A stretch of DNA of 7,439 nucleotides from Flavobacteriales bacterium (GCA_026993705.1 JALWSJ010000108.1:1-7439); one strand, 5' to 3'; shown: positions 1-5,036, counted from the stretch's first letter. Notes: a model not told the origin generated them from the sequence alone. Program-made: numbers and translations.

Positions 1-35
1 TTTAAAATTCTATCTAGTCATTGTAATCGGTTTAA

Positions 36-113
36 AATAAAGAGGGAGGACTAATACGTTAGATATACATTTCAGTATAGCGGAACAGAAAGTTCACCTC
101 CCTCTTTTTATTT
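36..113. terminator. 11-bp inverted repeat with T-tract, foldable as a cloverleaf; terminator or structured RNA
   Basis: AAAGAGGGAGG (39-49) pairs perfectly with CCTCCCTCTTT (97-107), and the pairing extends through 35-38 and 110-113 across a 2-nt bulge. The plus-strand side runs straight into a T-rich tract, as in an intrinsic terminator; the minus-strand side is also T-rich. The 47-nt interior is far longer than a normal terminator loop. It tiles into three small hairpins: CTAA/TTAG around TACG (51-62), TATAC/GTATA around six bases (64-79), and GAAC/GTTC around AGAAA (83-95). This gives a four-way junction with only 1-3 unpaired bases between arms. The outer stem is secure; the inner arms are short and could be chance. 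It may end a gene left of the window, or be a small RNA or leader on either strand. Confidence 0.5.
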
Positions 114-184
114 GAAAATTGAATACAAAATTAATGAATAATTTTACCTCTATCAATATGATGCAAATCTAAAGGCGGAACAGA
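80..184 (+). repeat. 10-bp direct repeat GCGGAACAGA (80-89 and 175-184)
   Basis: The word GCGGAACAGA occurs at 80-89, inside the third arm of the cloverleaf, and at 175-184, inside the nested stem-loop, with 95 bp between copies. It is unusually GC-rich for this AT-rich spacer. The two copies tie the two structures together as possible relatives or as binding sites for one factor. Flanking bases do not match, so this is not a simple duplication. Confidence 0.5.
126..156 (-). promoter_or_regulatory. Possible leftward promoter (TTG-N20-TAATTTTG)
   Basis: On the minus strand, TTG (156-154) is followed after 20 bases by TAATTTTG (133-126), which matches the Bacteroidota -33/-7 pattern TTG...TAnnTTTG. 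The predicted transcript would begin near 119-120 and immediately contain the cloverleaf element. Such matches arise by chance in AT-rich DNA, so this is only a candidate. Confidence 0.25.
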
Positions 185-264
185 TGAGTGCAAAGAAAAC
201 GGAATTTCGTTTTCTTTGACGACGAAAAATCTGCACAAAACACAAACTTTAGATAGATAATGCA
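162..264. repeat. Long nested stem-loop (three perfect stems sharing one axis)
   Basis: The inner stem CAAAGAAAACG (191-201) pairs with CGTTTTCTTTG (208-218) over a 6-nt loop. The middle stem is CAGAT (181-185) with ATCTG (229-233). The outer stem ATCTAAAG (167-174) pairs with CTTTAGAT (247-254), and TGCA at 162-165 and 261-264 can close it. Twenty-four perfect pairs in three nested blocks are hard to explain by chance. It lies upstream of the rightward promoter, so it is not in that gene's leader. It could be a decayed palindromic element, a protein-binding cruciform, or part of an RNA. There is no T-tract of terminator type. Confidence 0.6.
164..194 (-). promoter_or_regulatory. Possible leftward promoter (TTTG-N19-TAGATTTG)
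   Basis: On the minus strand, TTTG (194-191) lies 19 bases before TAGATTTG (171-164), an exact TTTG/TAnnTTTG arrangement with the same spacing as the rightward promoter at 326-356. A transcript would begin near 157 and read leftward through the cloverleaf and out of the window. It overlaps the nested stem-loop, so some of its bases are shared with that structure. No leftward gene start is visible, only a four-codon ATG reading frame near position 21. Confidence 0.35.
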
Positions 265-270
265 ATAAAA

Positions 271-310
271 TGAGTTAAATTTCACTCACAATAACGTTAA
301 ATTTCACGCA
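271..310. promoter_or_regulatory. Tandem dyad operators, 22 bp apart
   Basis: GTTAAATTTCAC occurs at 274-285 and again at 296-307, exactly 22 bp (about two helical turns) apart. Each copy is centred on the palindrome AAATTT and extends as a dyad with the same single mismatch: TGAGT/ACTCA flank the first (271-288) and CGT/ACG flank the second (295-308). The outer pair changes from A-T (273/286) to C-G (295/308), so symmetry is kept although sequence differs. This suggests two sites for a dimeric regulator, binding on one DNA face roughly 50-90 bp upstream of the expected transcription start near 362. The regulator is unknown. Confidence 0.45.
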
Positions 311-325
311 ATTAATCAAAAAGAA

Positions 326-356
326 TTTGTTTTATTCATAGATATATCTAAATTTG
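326..356 (+). promoter_or_regulatory. Promoter of the PorG-like gene (TTTG-N19-TAAATTTG)
   Basis: TTTG (326-329) and TAAATTTG (349-356) are 19 bases apart and match the Bacteroidota -33 TTTG and -7 TAnnTTTG elements. Only seven bases separate the -7 element from the ATG at 364, so the transcript would begin at or just before the start codon and have little or no leader. This fits the absence of a Shine-Dalgarno sequence. Confidence 0.6.
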
Positions 357-363
357 TATACTT

Positions 364-1311
364 ATGACTAGTATTAAAAACTATTTTCTATTCGGAATTA
401 TCCTTCTGTCTAACACATTGTTAGGTCAGATGGGTGCTGGTTTTTACCGAAATGATATAGGTGTTCGATTAGGGGCGGCTAATTATTTAGGTGAAATAGG
501 AGGGAAAGAGAAAACAAGAAGGGACTTTGTTTGGGATATGAAAATACCACAAACAAGAACTTCTGTTAGTGCTTTTGCACGCCATAAATTCAACGATTAT
601 CTATCTGTATCTTTAGGATTTAATTACAATCAAATAAGAGGCGATGATAATCTTTCAACTAACCCGGGTAGATATTACAGAAACTTACGATTTAAAAATA
701 ATTTATTGGACTTAACTCTACGTGCCGAAGGGTACATTTATCGTATAAGCGATGTCGGAAACAGAGGGCGTTATTACGTCGCTTTCGACACCTACGGGCA
801 TGCGGGAATAACCACCTTTTACTCCAACCCATTGGGTAGTTTGGATGGAACAACATGGACACCTCTTAGACCTCTAAAAACAGAAGGAGTTGAATATAAA
901 AAATTCGGTATTGGAGTTCCTGTTGGTTTAGGGTTCTTTTTCACCATTAAGAAAAAACACAGAATTGGTTGGGATTTCACATGGGTAACCACATTTACGG
1001 ATTATTTAGATGATGTAAGTACCGTTTATGCCGATCCTTCAACCTTACCTTCTCCACAAGCTGTAGCTTTGGCAAATCAATCAGCTGCCGTAACAAATGA
1101 CCCTGCTATTTTAGCAAATTATGCACCACCTTCTGATGGAAATATAGGTAAAAGAGGTGACCCTACGCATAATGATTCTTATATGTACACAACAATAGCT
1201 TACTCCTATGTATTGAAAGGTAGATATAAAGGTAATTTTGCTTCAAGTAAATACGGAAACAGAAGAAAAAGAAGAAAGAAAACGGTACGTCACCAAAGAC
1301 AAAAATTCTAA
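364..1311 (+). CDS. DUF6089 / PorG-like outer-membrane beta-barrel protein
   Basis: This 315-residue protein is probably exported and inserted in the outer membrane. Residues 1-21 form a Sec signal peptide (hydrophobic core FLFGIILLSNTLL, cleavage likely before the Q at 22). The mature part begins with a segment resembling the DUF6089 family (RLGAANYLGEIGG, 36-48). It continues with alternating amphipathic strands such as KFNDYLSVSLGFNY, and ends with a late block, IGVPVGLGFFFTIKKKHRIGWDFTW, spanning roughly 183-207. DUF6089 includes PorG, an outer-membrane part of the type IX secretion machinery, but the family has several paralogues, so I give no symbol. A low-complexity, Ala/Pro-rich insertion (about 222-265) makes it longer than I expect for PorG. 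The tail is very basic (GNRRKRRKKTVRHQRQKF) and ends in F. The start is set by the signal peptide and the promoter only seven bases upstream. It is the only rightward gene and converges on the phosphatase. Confidence 0.75.
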   Translation: MTSIKNYFLFGIILLSNTLLGQMGAGFYRNDIGVRLGAANYLGEIGGKEKTRRDFVWDMKIPQTRTSVSAFARHKFNDYLSVSLGFNYNQIRGDDNLSTNPGRYYRNLRFKNNLLDLTLRAEGYIYRISDVGNRGRYYVAFDTYGHAGITTFYSNPLGSLDGTTWTPLRPLKTEGVEYKKFGIGVPVGLGFFFTIKKKHRIGWDFTWVTTFTDYLDDVSTVYADPSTLPSPQAVALANQSAAVTNDPAILANYAPPSDGNIGKRGDPTHNDSYMYTTIAYSYVLKGRYKGNFASSKYGNRRKRRKKTVRHQRQKF

Positions 1312-1329
1312 TTTATTTTTAGTTTGTTT

Positions 1330-1405
1330 TGAAATAAGAGGCAAACCCATAACTTGCTATAATATTGTAGGTTTGTTAAGTTATTCAACGCCTCATTCCA
1401 TTTCA
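1330..1405. terminator. Imperfect dyad between convergent genes
   Basis: In the 105-bp gap between the stop codons at 1311 and 1417, TGAAAT (1330-1335) pairs with ATTTCA (1400-1405), GAGGC (1338-1342) with GCCTC (1390-1394), and AAACC (1343-1347) with GGTTT (1370-1374). An alternative pairing, AACTT (1351-1355) with AAGTT (1378-1382), crosses the last of these. It could end transcription from both sides, but there is no run of T after the stem in either direction, so a classical intrinsic terminator is not shown. Confidence 0.3.
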
Positions 1406-1416
1406 TAACAAATCAA

Positions 1417-2652
1417 TTATAAAAACCGGCAAGTTAGTATTGCTGTATCATCAAGATATTTAGAATCTCCTTTAAAGCGATCTAACTCTAGGAATATTAA
1501 CTTATTAAGTTCGCTTATTTTTAGGTTTTTATTTTCTGTAATTATTTGCACCAATCTTTCGGATTCAAATTGTTCGCCTTCGGGGTTTTCTAATTCTACC
1601 AAACCATCTGTAAAACAGGTGAGCAAACTATTAGGTTTCAGTTCTACTTTCCCTACTTCTATATGAGGAATTTCAGCAAACATACCCAATCCAATACACC
1701 CTTTATTCAGCATCTCAACCTCTTCTCCATTAAGCAATACAGGATAATTGTGCCCCGCGTTTACATACTTTAGCAAACGGGTAGTTGAATTATAGTAAGC
1801 AAAAAAGAAAGTGATAAATTTTTCTCCCTGTGCAGCTTCATTTACATTTACATTCAATTCATTAATTAAATCTTCCATAGAAAGGTTACGATGATTATAT
1901 TTTACGTTCGCTCGTAAATGTGCCTGAAAATTACTCATTAAAAGAGCCGCAGGAACTCCTTTTCCACTAACATCGGCAATACAAAAGACATATTCTTCGT
2001 TGTTTAACGCTATAAAATCATAGTAATCTCCACCAACGAGTTGAAGACTTTCGTACAAAGCATGTGCTTCCATCCGATTGTTGGATGGAAGGTTAGACGG
2101 AAGAAGCATAGCTTGCATTTGAGCAGCAACTTCTAACTCTCTTTTATCCAACTCCTGCTCTATACTTTTTTTAGCAAATCGTTTATTTTCAATGGCAACA
2201 ATAATAATATTTGTCAACGTCTGAATAAACGGCATATGTTTTATATGCGAAGTTTCATCATCTTTATTTAAATTACCTAACAGCAAAAAAGCTAATGGTT
2301 GTTCTTTGTGAAACACAGGGATAACAACATCAAAAGTATTGAGAACAGAGTTAGACGATGATTCTATTACTGTAATATCTTTTATGTGAGTAAGATCTTC
2401 TTTTATATCTATTTTCTTGGCAATTCCTTTTGCTCCGTAACGAAGTAGAATATCCCACCGTTGATTATATTCGTTAAACAGAACCAATTTTGTTATTCCT
2501 AATTGTTCTCTTAAGATGTAATCATATATTTTTAAAAGTTTATCAATGGAAAAATTTTCATTGATTGCTTTGGTTATTTCCAAAAGCGAATTAAGCTTAA
2601 ACTCGTTTAACTCCAACCGTTGTGATAATGTATTCCATTTCTTTTCTCCCAT
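1417..2652 (-). CDS. PP2C-type (SpoIIE domain) Ser/Thr phosphatase with N-terminal GAF-like domain
   Basis: This 411-residue cytoplasmic protein has no signal peptide or membrane segment. Residues about 18-155 look like a GAF-type sensor (LLEITKAINENFSIDKLL start, then alternating strands). A helical linker (about 155-185, KKSIEQELDKRELEVAAQMQ) is of the coiled-coil type that joins sensors to SpoIIE phosphatases. The catalytic domain (about 180-411) has the expected motifs: AAQMQAMLLP (176-185), VGGDYYDF with D209 and D212, ADVSGKG with D227, YVNAGHNYP (296-304), CFTDG with D349, and DDTA (401-404). All likely metal-binding aspartates are present, so it should be active. Relatives (RsbU, SpoIIE) dephosphorylate anti-sigma-antagonist proteins, but no STAS, kinase or sigma gene is adjacent, so the target is unknown. 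It starts 21 bp after the stop of the upstream lipoprotein gene and is probably co-transcribed with it. Confidence 0.9.
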   Translation of the reverse strand: MGEKKWNTLSQRLELNEFKLNSLLEITKAINENFSIDKLLKIYDYILREQLGITKLVLFNEYNQRWDILLRYGAKGIAKKIDIKEDLTHIKDITVIESSSNSVLNTFDVVIPVFHKEQPLAFLLLGNLNKDDETSHIKHMPFIQTLTNIIIVAIENKRFAKKSIEQELDKRELEVAAQMQAMLLPSNLPSNNRMEAHALYESLQLVGGDYYDFIALNNEEYVFCIADVSGKGVPAALLMSNFQAHLRANVKYNHRNLSMEDLINELNVNVNEAAQGEKFITFFFAYYNSTTRLLKYVNAGHNYPVLLNGEEVEMLNKGCIGLGMFAEIPHIEVGKVELKPNSLLTCFTDGLVELENPEGEQFESERLVQIITENKNLKISELNKLIFLELDRFKGDSKYLDDTAILTCRFL

Positions 2653-2659
2653 GATTGTA

Positions 2660-2667
2660 CAAAGATA
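2660..2667 (-). promoter_or_regulatory. Possible internal -7 element (TATCTTTG) before the phosphatase gene
   Basis: On the minus strand, TATCTTTG ends seven bases before the phosphatase ATG, the same spacing seen before the PorG-like gene at 364. No TTG or TTTG lies at the usual distance upstream, so this is half a promoter match. It could give the phosphatase a leaderless transcript in addition to read-through from the gene at 3294-2674. Confidence 0.3.
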
Positions 2668-2673
2668 TTAATT

Positions 2674-3294
2674 TTAACCTTGATTTCTTTGTACGTGATT
2701 TATAATATCGGGATAAGCCAGTTCTTTAACAGGACGAGGCTTACCCGGATTGTGATGTAACCAACTCCATCCTATCTTATCAGGGTTCCCCCCATAAATC
2801 GGGTCACATAAAAGAGCTTCAAAAATAAGTGTTAAATGTTTACTTAACCAAAACTTGATTTTAGGTTCTTTAGATACGATTTGAATTAGTTTTTCTTTTT
2901 CATCAGGTGTTAATATCGTGAAAGAACGTTTGTATATTTCTTTTGCTCTCCTATTCACTTTATTAGCCCCCGATATATGATAATTCCGTTCGCGAGAGTC
3001 TATTCGTTCGTCTTGTAAAAACCAAAGTAAATAATGAAAAGCATTTATATCTTTTGCAGAAGGACCTTTACCGGTTTCAGGCAATAAAATATTTTGAATA
3101 TCGATAATAATTTTAGCCTCTTCATTACTCATTAAGGAAGAAATTAAGTTTTCATCTTTAAGAGAGGTATTTACACAAGAGTCCAGATGAAAAACAGTAG
3201 AAGAAATAGCCAACAAAGAAATAGAACGAACAAAATCTTTTCTATTCATTGTCCAAGATGTTATTCTTTCTTTAAATATATCTTTTCTAGCCAT
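2674..3294 (-). CDS. Gluconate 2-dehydrogenase subunit 3 family lipoprotein (orphan)
   Basis: This 206-residue predicted lipoprotein resembles the gluconate 2-dehydrogenase subunit 3 family (Pfam PF13618). In well-studied members this small subunit works with a GMC-type flavoprotein and often a cytochrome c in periplasmic sugar oxidation. Family-like features are the ILLPETGKGPSAKDINAF block (69-86) and the CDPIYGGNPDKIGW block (163-176) followed by PGKPRP (183-188). The N-terminus has MNRKDF (16-21), a weak twin-arginine-like signal with RK instead of RR, then a hydrophobic run and a lipobox-like LDSC with C40. The reading frame opens at 3294, but the signal begins naturally at M16 (ATG at 3249), which may be the true start; there is no ribosome-binding site to decide. 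No GMC oxidoreductase or cytochrome gene is in the window, so its redox partner is missing here. It probably shares an mRNA with the phosphatase 21 bp downstream. Confidence 0.75.
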   Translation of the reverse strand: MARKDIFKERITSWTMNRKDFVRSISLLAISSTVFHLDSCVNTSLKDENLISSLMSNEEAKIIIDIQNILLPETGKGPSAKDINAFHYLLWFLQDERIDSRERNYHISGANKVNRRAKEIYKRSFTILTPDEKEKLIQIVSKEPKIKFWLSKHLTLIFEALLCDPIYGGNPDKIGWSWLHHNPGKPRPVKELAYPDIINHVQRNQG

Positions 3295-3325
3295 TATAAA
3301 TTTTATTTATAGAGAATACATAAAC

Positions 3326-3354
3326 AAAAAAAGCCTCCCGATACGGAAGGCTTT
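3326..3354 (-). terminator. Intrinsic terminator of the small Cys/His lipoprotein gene
   Basis: AAAGCCT (3330-3336) pairs with AGGCTTT (3348-3354), and CCG/CGG continues the stem after one C/A mismatch, with a three-base loop. Read on the minus strand, the hairpin ends in seven T (complement of 3332-3326) and starts about 22 bases after the stop at 3377. It separates this gene from the one starting at 3294. Confidence 0.85.
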
Positions 3355-3376
3355 ACTATCTCAATCAGAATATTTC

Positions 3377-3745
3377 TTAGTGAGCAGCAGCATCATGTGC
3401 AGCATCTTCTACATGGTCAGTAGCTTCTTTAGCAGCATCTTTAGCCATTCCGTCACCGCATTTTCCAGCTTCACATTTTTTTTCTCCTTCAGTAGCGTCT
3501 TTAGCCATTCCATCTCCACATTTACCAGCCTCGCATTTCATTTCTCCTTCTACAGCTTCTTTAGTGTCGTTAACAACTTCCTCAGCTTTATCAGCAGTTT
3601 TATGTGCAGCATCTTCAACATGTTCTACCGCTCCGTGAGCAGCGTCAGTAGCGTGTTCAGCAGCTTCATTTGCTTCAGAACAACTTACCATAGAGATAGC
3701 TCCAAGAGCTAAAACGAATCCTAAGTTTCTTAAATTTCTTTTCAT
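3377..3745 (-). CDS. Small Ala/His-rich lipoprotein with two Cys-motif repeats
   Basis: I do not recognise a named family for this 122-residue protein. A signal peptide (MKRNLRNLGFVLALGAISMVSC) ends at a lipobox-like MVSC with C22, so it should be a lipoprotein. Residues 24-66 are Ala/His/Glu-rich and probably one long amphipathic helix, with His at 31, 37, 42 and 48; this resembles LEA-like low-complexity helices. Two 20-residue tandem repeats follow (67-86 and 87-106), each with the identical core KCEAGKCGDGMAKDA, giving Cys pairs 71/76 and 91/96. The HVEDAAH motif of 42-48 returns at 111-117. Cys pairs plus eight or so His/Met ligands suggest metal binding. The CxxxxC core recalls the EGKCG repeats of HvfA-like copper RiPP precursors, but no DUF692 or DUF2063-type modifying enzyme is in the window, so modification is speculative. 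It is flanked by its own terminator and seems to be a single-gene unit. Confidence 0.85.
   Translation of the reverse strand: MKRNLRNLGFVLALGAISMVSCSEANEAAEHATDAAHGAVEHVEDAAHKTADKAEEVVNDTKEAVEGEMKCEAGKCGDGMAKDATEGEKKCEAGKCGDGMAKDAAKEATDHVEDAAHDAAAH
3428..3547 (-). repeat. Two tandem 60-bp units inside the small lipoprotein gene
   Basis: Units 3488-3547 and 3428-3487 encode residues 67-86 and 87-106. They differ at 11 of 60 positions. Seven differences are synonymous, and the other four change only three residues outside the core, while the 15-residue core KCEAGKCGDGMAKDA is identical. The duplication is therefore not brand new, and the core appears to be held by selection. Confidence 0.9.
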
Positions 3746-3777
3746 CTTAATAATTATTAATTGGTTAAATAAGACTG

Positions 3778-3785
3778 CGAAAATA
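3778..3785 (-). promoter_or_regulatory. Weak -7-like element of the small lipoprotein gene
   Basis: On the minus strand, TATTTTCG lies 32 bases before the ATG at 3745 and matches TAnnTTTG at all but one position. No TTG is seen at the usual upstream distance. It is the best candidate in the 135-bp gap, but weak. Confidence 0.2.
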
Positions 3786-3840
3786 TTTGTTTTATTTAAT
3801 ATTTCCTATTAAAATACTGTTTTTTTGACTTTTATACCAT

Positions 3841-3866
3841 TGTAAAATGATATTTCTCATTTTATA
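3841..3866. terminator. AT-rich hairpin after the PD40 gene
   Basis: TGTAAAATGA (3841-3850) pairs with TCATTTTATA (3857-3866) with one G-T pair and a six-base loop, starting 14 bases after the stop codon at 3881. On the minus strand no T-run follows it, so it may be a weak or processing-type 3' end rather than an intrinsic terminator. Confidence 0.3.
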
Positions 3867-3880
3867 AGCCAATATCGGGG

Positions 3881-5008
3881 TTACTCTACCCAATCAGCTA
3901 TAAACAAATTCGTGTCATGTGTACCATTGTTATTTCTGTTACTTGAAAAAACTAATTTTTTACCATCATAGCTAAACATAGGGAAAGAATCAAAAACACC
4001 GTCATAAGTAATTTGTTCTAGCCCAGTTCCGTCTTCATTAATCATATACAAGTTAAAAGGGAAGCCTTTAGGAGAAGCGTGGTTAGAAGAAAAAATTATC
4101 TTCTTGCCCGAAGGGTGATAAAAAGGAGCCCAATTCGCTCCTCCTAAATGAGTTATTTGTTTTAGGTTACTACCATCAACATTACAAATATATAACTCCA
4201 TATCTGTTGGTTTCACAAGTCCTTGAGCCAAAAGCTCTTTGTATTCCTTTATTTCTTCTTCTGTTTGGGGACGTGATGAGCGGAAGATTAATTTTGTTCC
4301 ATCTGGAGAGAAAAAAGCCCCCCCATCATAGCCTAACTCAGAGGTTACTTGTTGTACATTTGTTCCATCTATATTCATTGTAAACAATTCTAAATCACCC
4401 GTTCGAGTAGAGGTAAAAACAATCTTATCTCCTTTCGGTGATACGGTTGCTTCTGCGTCGTATCCTTCTCTATCGGTTAATTGTTGAATGATATTCCCTT
4501 CTAAATCAGCTACAAAAATGTCAAAATCTTTATAAATCGGCCATACGTATTTACCGTCTTCCCTTTTCTCTGGTTTAGGTGGACAGGCTTCGTTTCCTAA
4601 GTGAGTACTTGCATACAAGATGGTAGTATCACCGGGCATAAAATAAGAACAAGTTGTTCGACCTTTTCCTGTACTTACCATTTTAGGTCTTTTATCTTTA
4701 TAGGTTTCGTTAGGGTCAGCAATAAAGATTTGATCGCATTCTATTCCCCACGCCGGATTTGTTATTTGAGTAACTAATTTGCTATCATCAAAACTCCAAT
4801 AAGCCTCAGCATTATCTCCGCCAAATGTTATTTGGCGAATATTTGCTAAATGTTTTTCTTGTTTGTAATGAATTTGGTTTGTTTTTGTCGCTCCGGAATG
4901 ATGGTCACTCGTTGAAATCTCTTCTTTTTCTTCTACCAAAGAAGATTCATTTGTTCCACACGCAGACAATAAAACTACTGCGAATAACGAAATTGCTATT
5001 TTGTTCAT
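3881..5008 (-). CDS. TolB-like PD40 beta-propeller lipoprotein
   Basis: This 375-residue protein has a short lipoprotein signal (MNKIAISLFAVVLLSAC, lipobox LSAC, C17), then a polar, Glu/His/Ser-rich linker (18-50) and a beta-propeller filling the rest. PD40/WD40-like blades are clear: ATVSPKGDKIVFTSTRTGD (187-205), AFFSPDGTKLIFRSSR (231-246), FYHPSGKKIIFSSNH (296-310) and MFSYDGKKLVFSSNRN (344-359). Each is preceded by an IDGT/VDGS/EDGT-type segment and a QIT/QLT/QVT strand. C91, C120 and C142 in the first blades could form disulfides, consistent with a periplasmic or surface location. TolB itself is soluble and sits with tolQRA-pal; none of these is nearby, and the lipid anchor differs, so I would not call it tolB. 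It may act as a binding scaffold. No catalytic motif is visible. It has its own promoter match and is separated from both neighbours. Confidence 0.85.
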   Translation of the reverse strand: MNKIAISLFAVVLLSACGTNESSLVEEKEEISTSDHHSGATKTNQIHYKQEKHLANIRQITFGGDNAEAYWSFDDSKLVTQITNPAWGIECDQIFIADPNETYKDKRPKMVSTGKGRTTCSYFMPGDTTILYASTHLGNEACPPKPEKREDGKYVWPIYKDFDIFVADLEGNIIQQLTDREGYDAEATVSPKGDKIVFTSTRTGDLELFTMNIDGTNVQQVTSELGYDGGAFFSPDGTKLIFRSSRPQTEEEIKEYKELLAQGLVKPTDMELYICNVDGSNLKQITHLGGANWAPFYHPSGKKIIFSSNHASPKGFPFNLYMINEDGTGLEQITYDGVFDSFPMFSYDGKKLVFSSNRNNNGTHDTNLFIADWVE

Positions 5009-5036
5009 AAAGTTATTATATTATATCTATATCCCA

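Larger units (their letters stand above)
1..363. other. Structured gene-free region upstream of the PorG-like gene
   Basis: No credible coding region is visible on either strand. The stretch holds two complex inverted-repeat structures (about 36-113 and 162-264), a 10-bp word shared between them, two tandem dyads at 271-310, a good plus-strand promoter at 326-356 and two possible minus-strand promoters. It may be a divergent intergenic region whose left-hand gene lies outside the window, or it may contain a small RNA gene. The segment 108-161 shows nothing except part of a promoter match. Confidence 0.6.

Noticed and set aside
39..107. Invertible promoter flanked by inverted repeats
   Set aside because: The interval between the arms is only 47 bp, is itself occupied by hairpins and contains no promoter match.
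36..113. tRNA gene suggested by the cloverleaf shape
   Set aside because: The second arm has a six-base loop, the third has only four pairs and a five-base loop, the usual T-loop and D-loop bases are absent, and the basal stem is too long.
162..310. Integron attC site or phage attachment site
   Set aside because: GTTRRRY-like words can be found, but not paired with RYYYAAC at the ends of the hairpin, and there is no integrase gene in the window.
3428..3547. CRISPR-like repeat
   Set aside because: The two 60-bp units are in frame inside a coding gene, directly adjacent and without spacers.
3380..3712. 110-codon plus-strand reading frame opposite the small lipoprotein gene
   Set aside because: It is the antisense of a repetitive gene and encodes a Ser/Phe-rich sequence with no family resemblance; the minus-strand frame has a signal peptide, conserved repeats and a terminator.
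4825..5010. 61-codon plus-strand reading frame over the start of the PD40 gene
   Set aside because: It lies wholly antisense to a clear lipoprotein gene and has no promoter or recognisable product.
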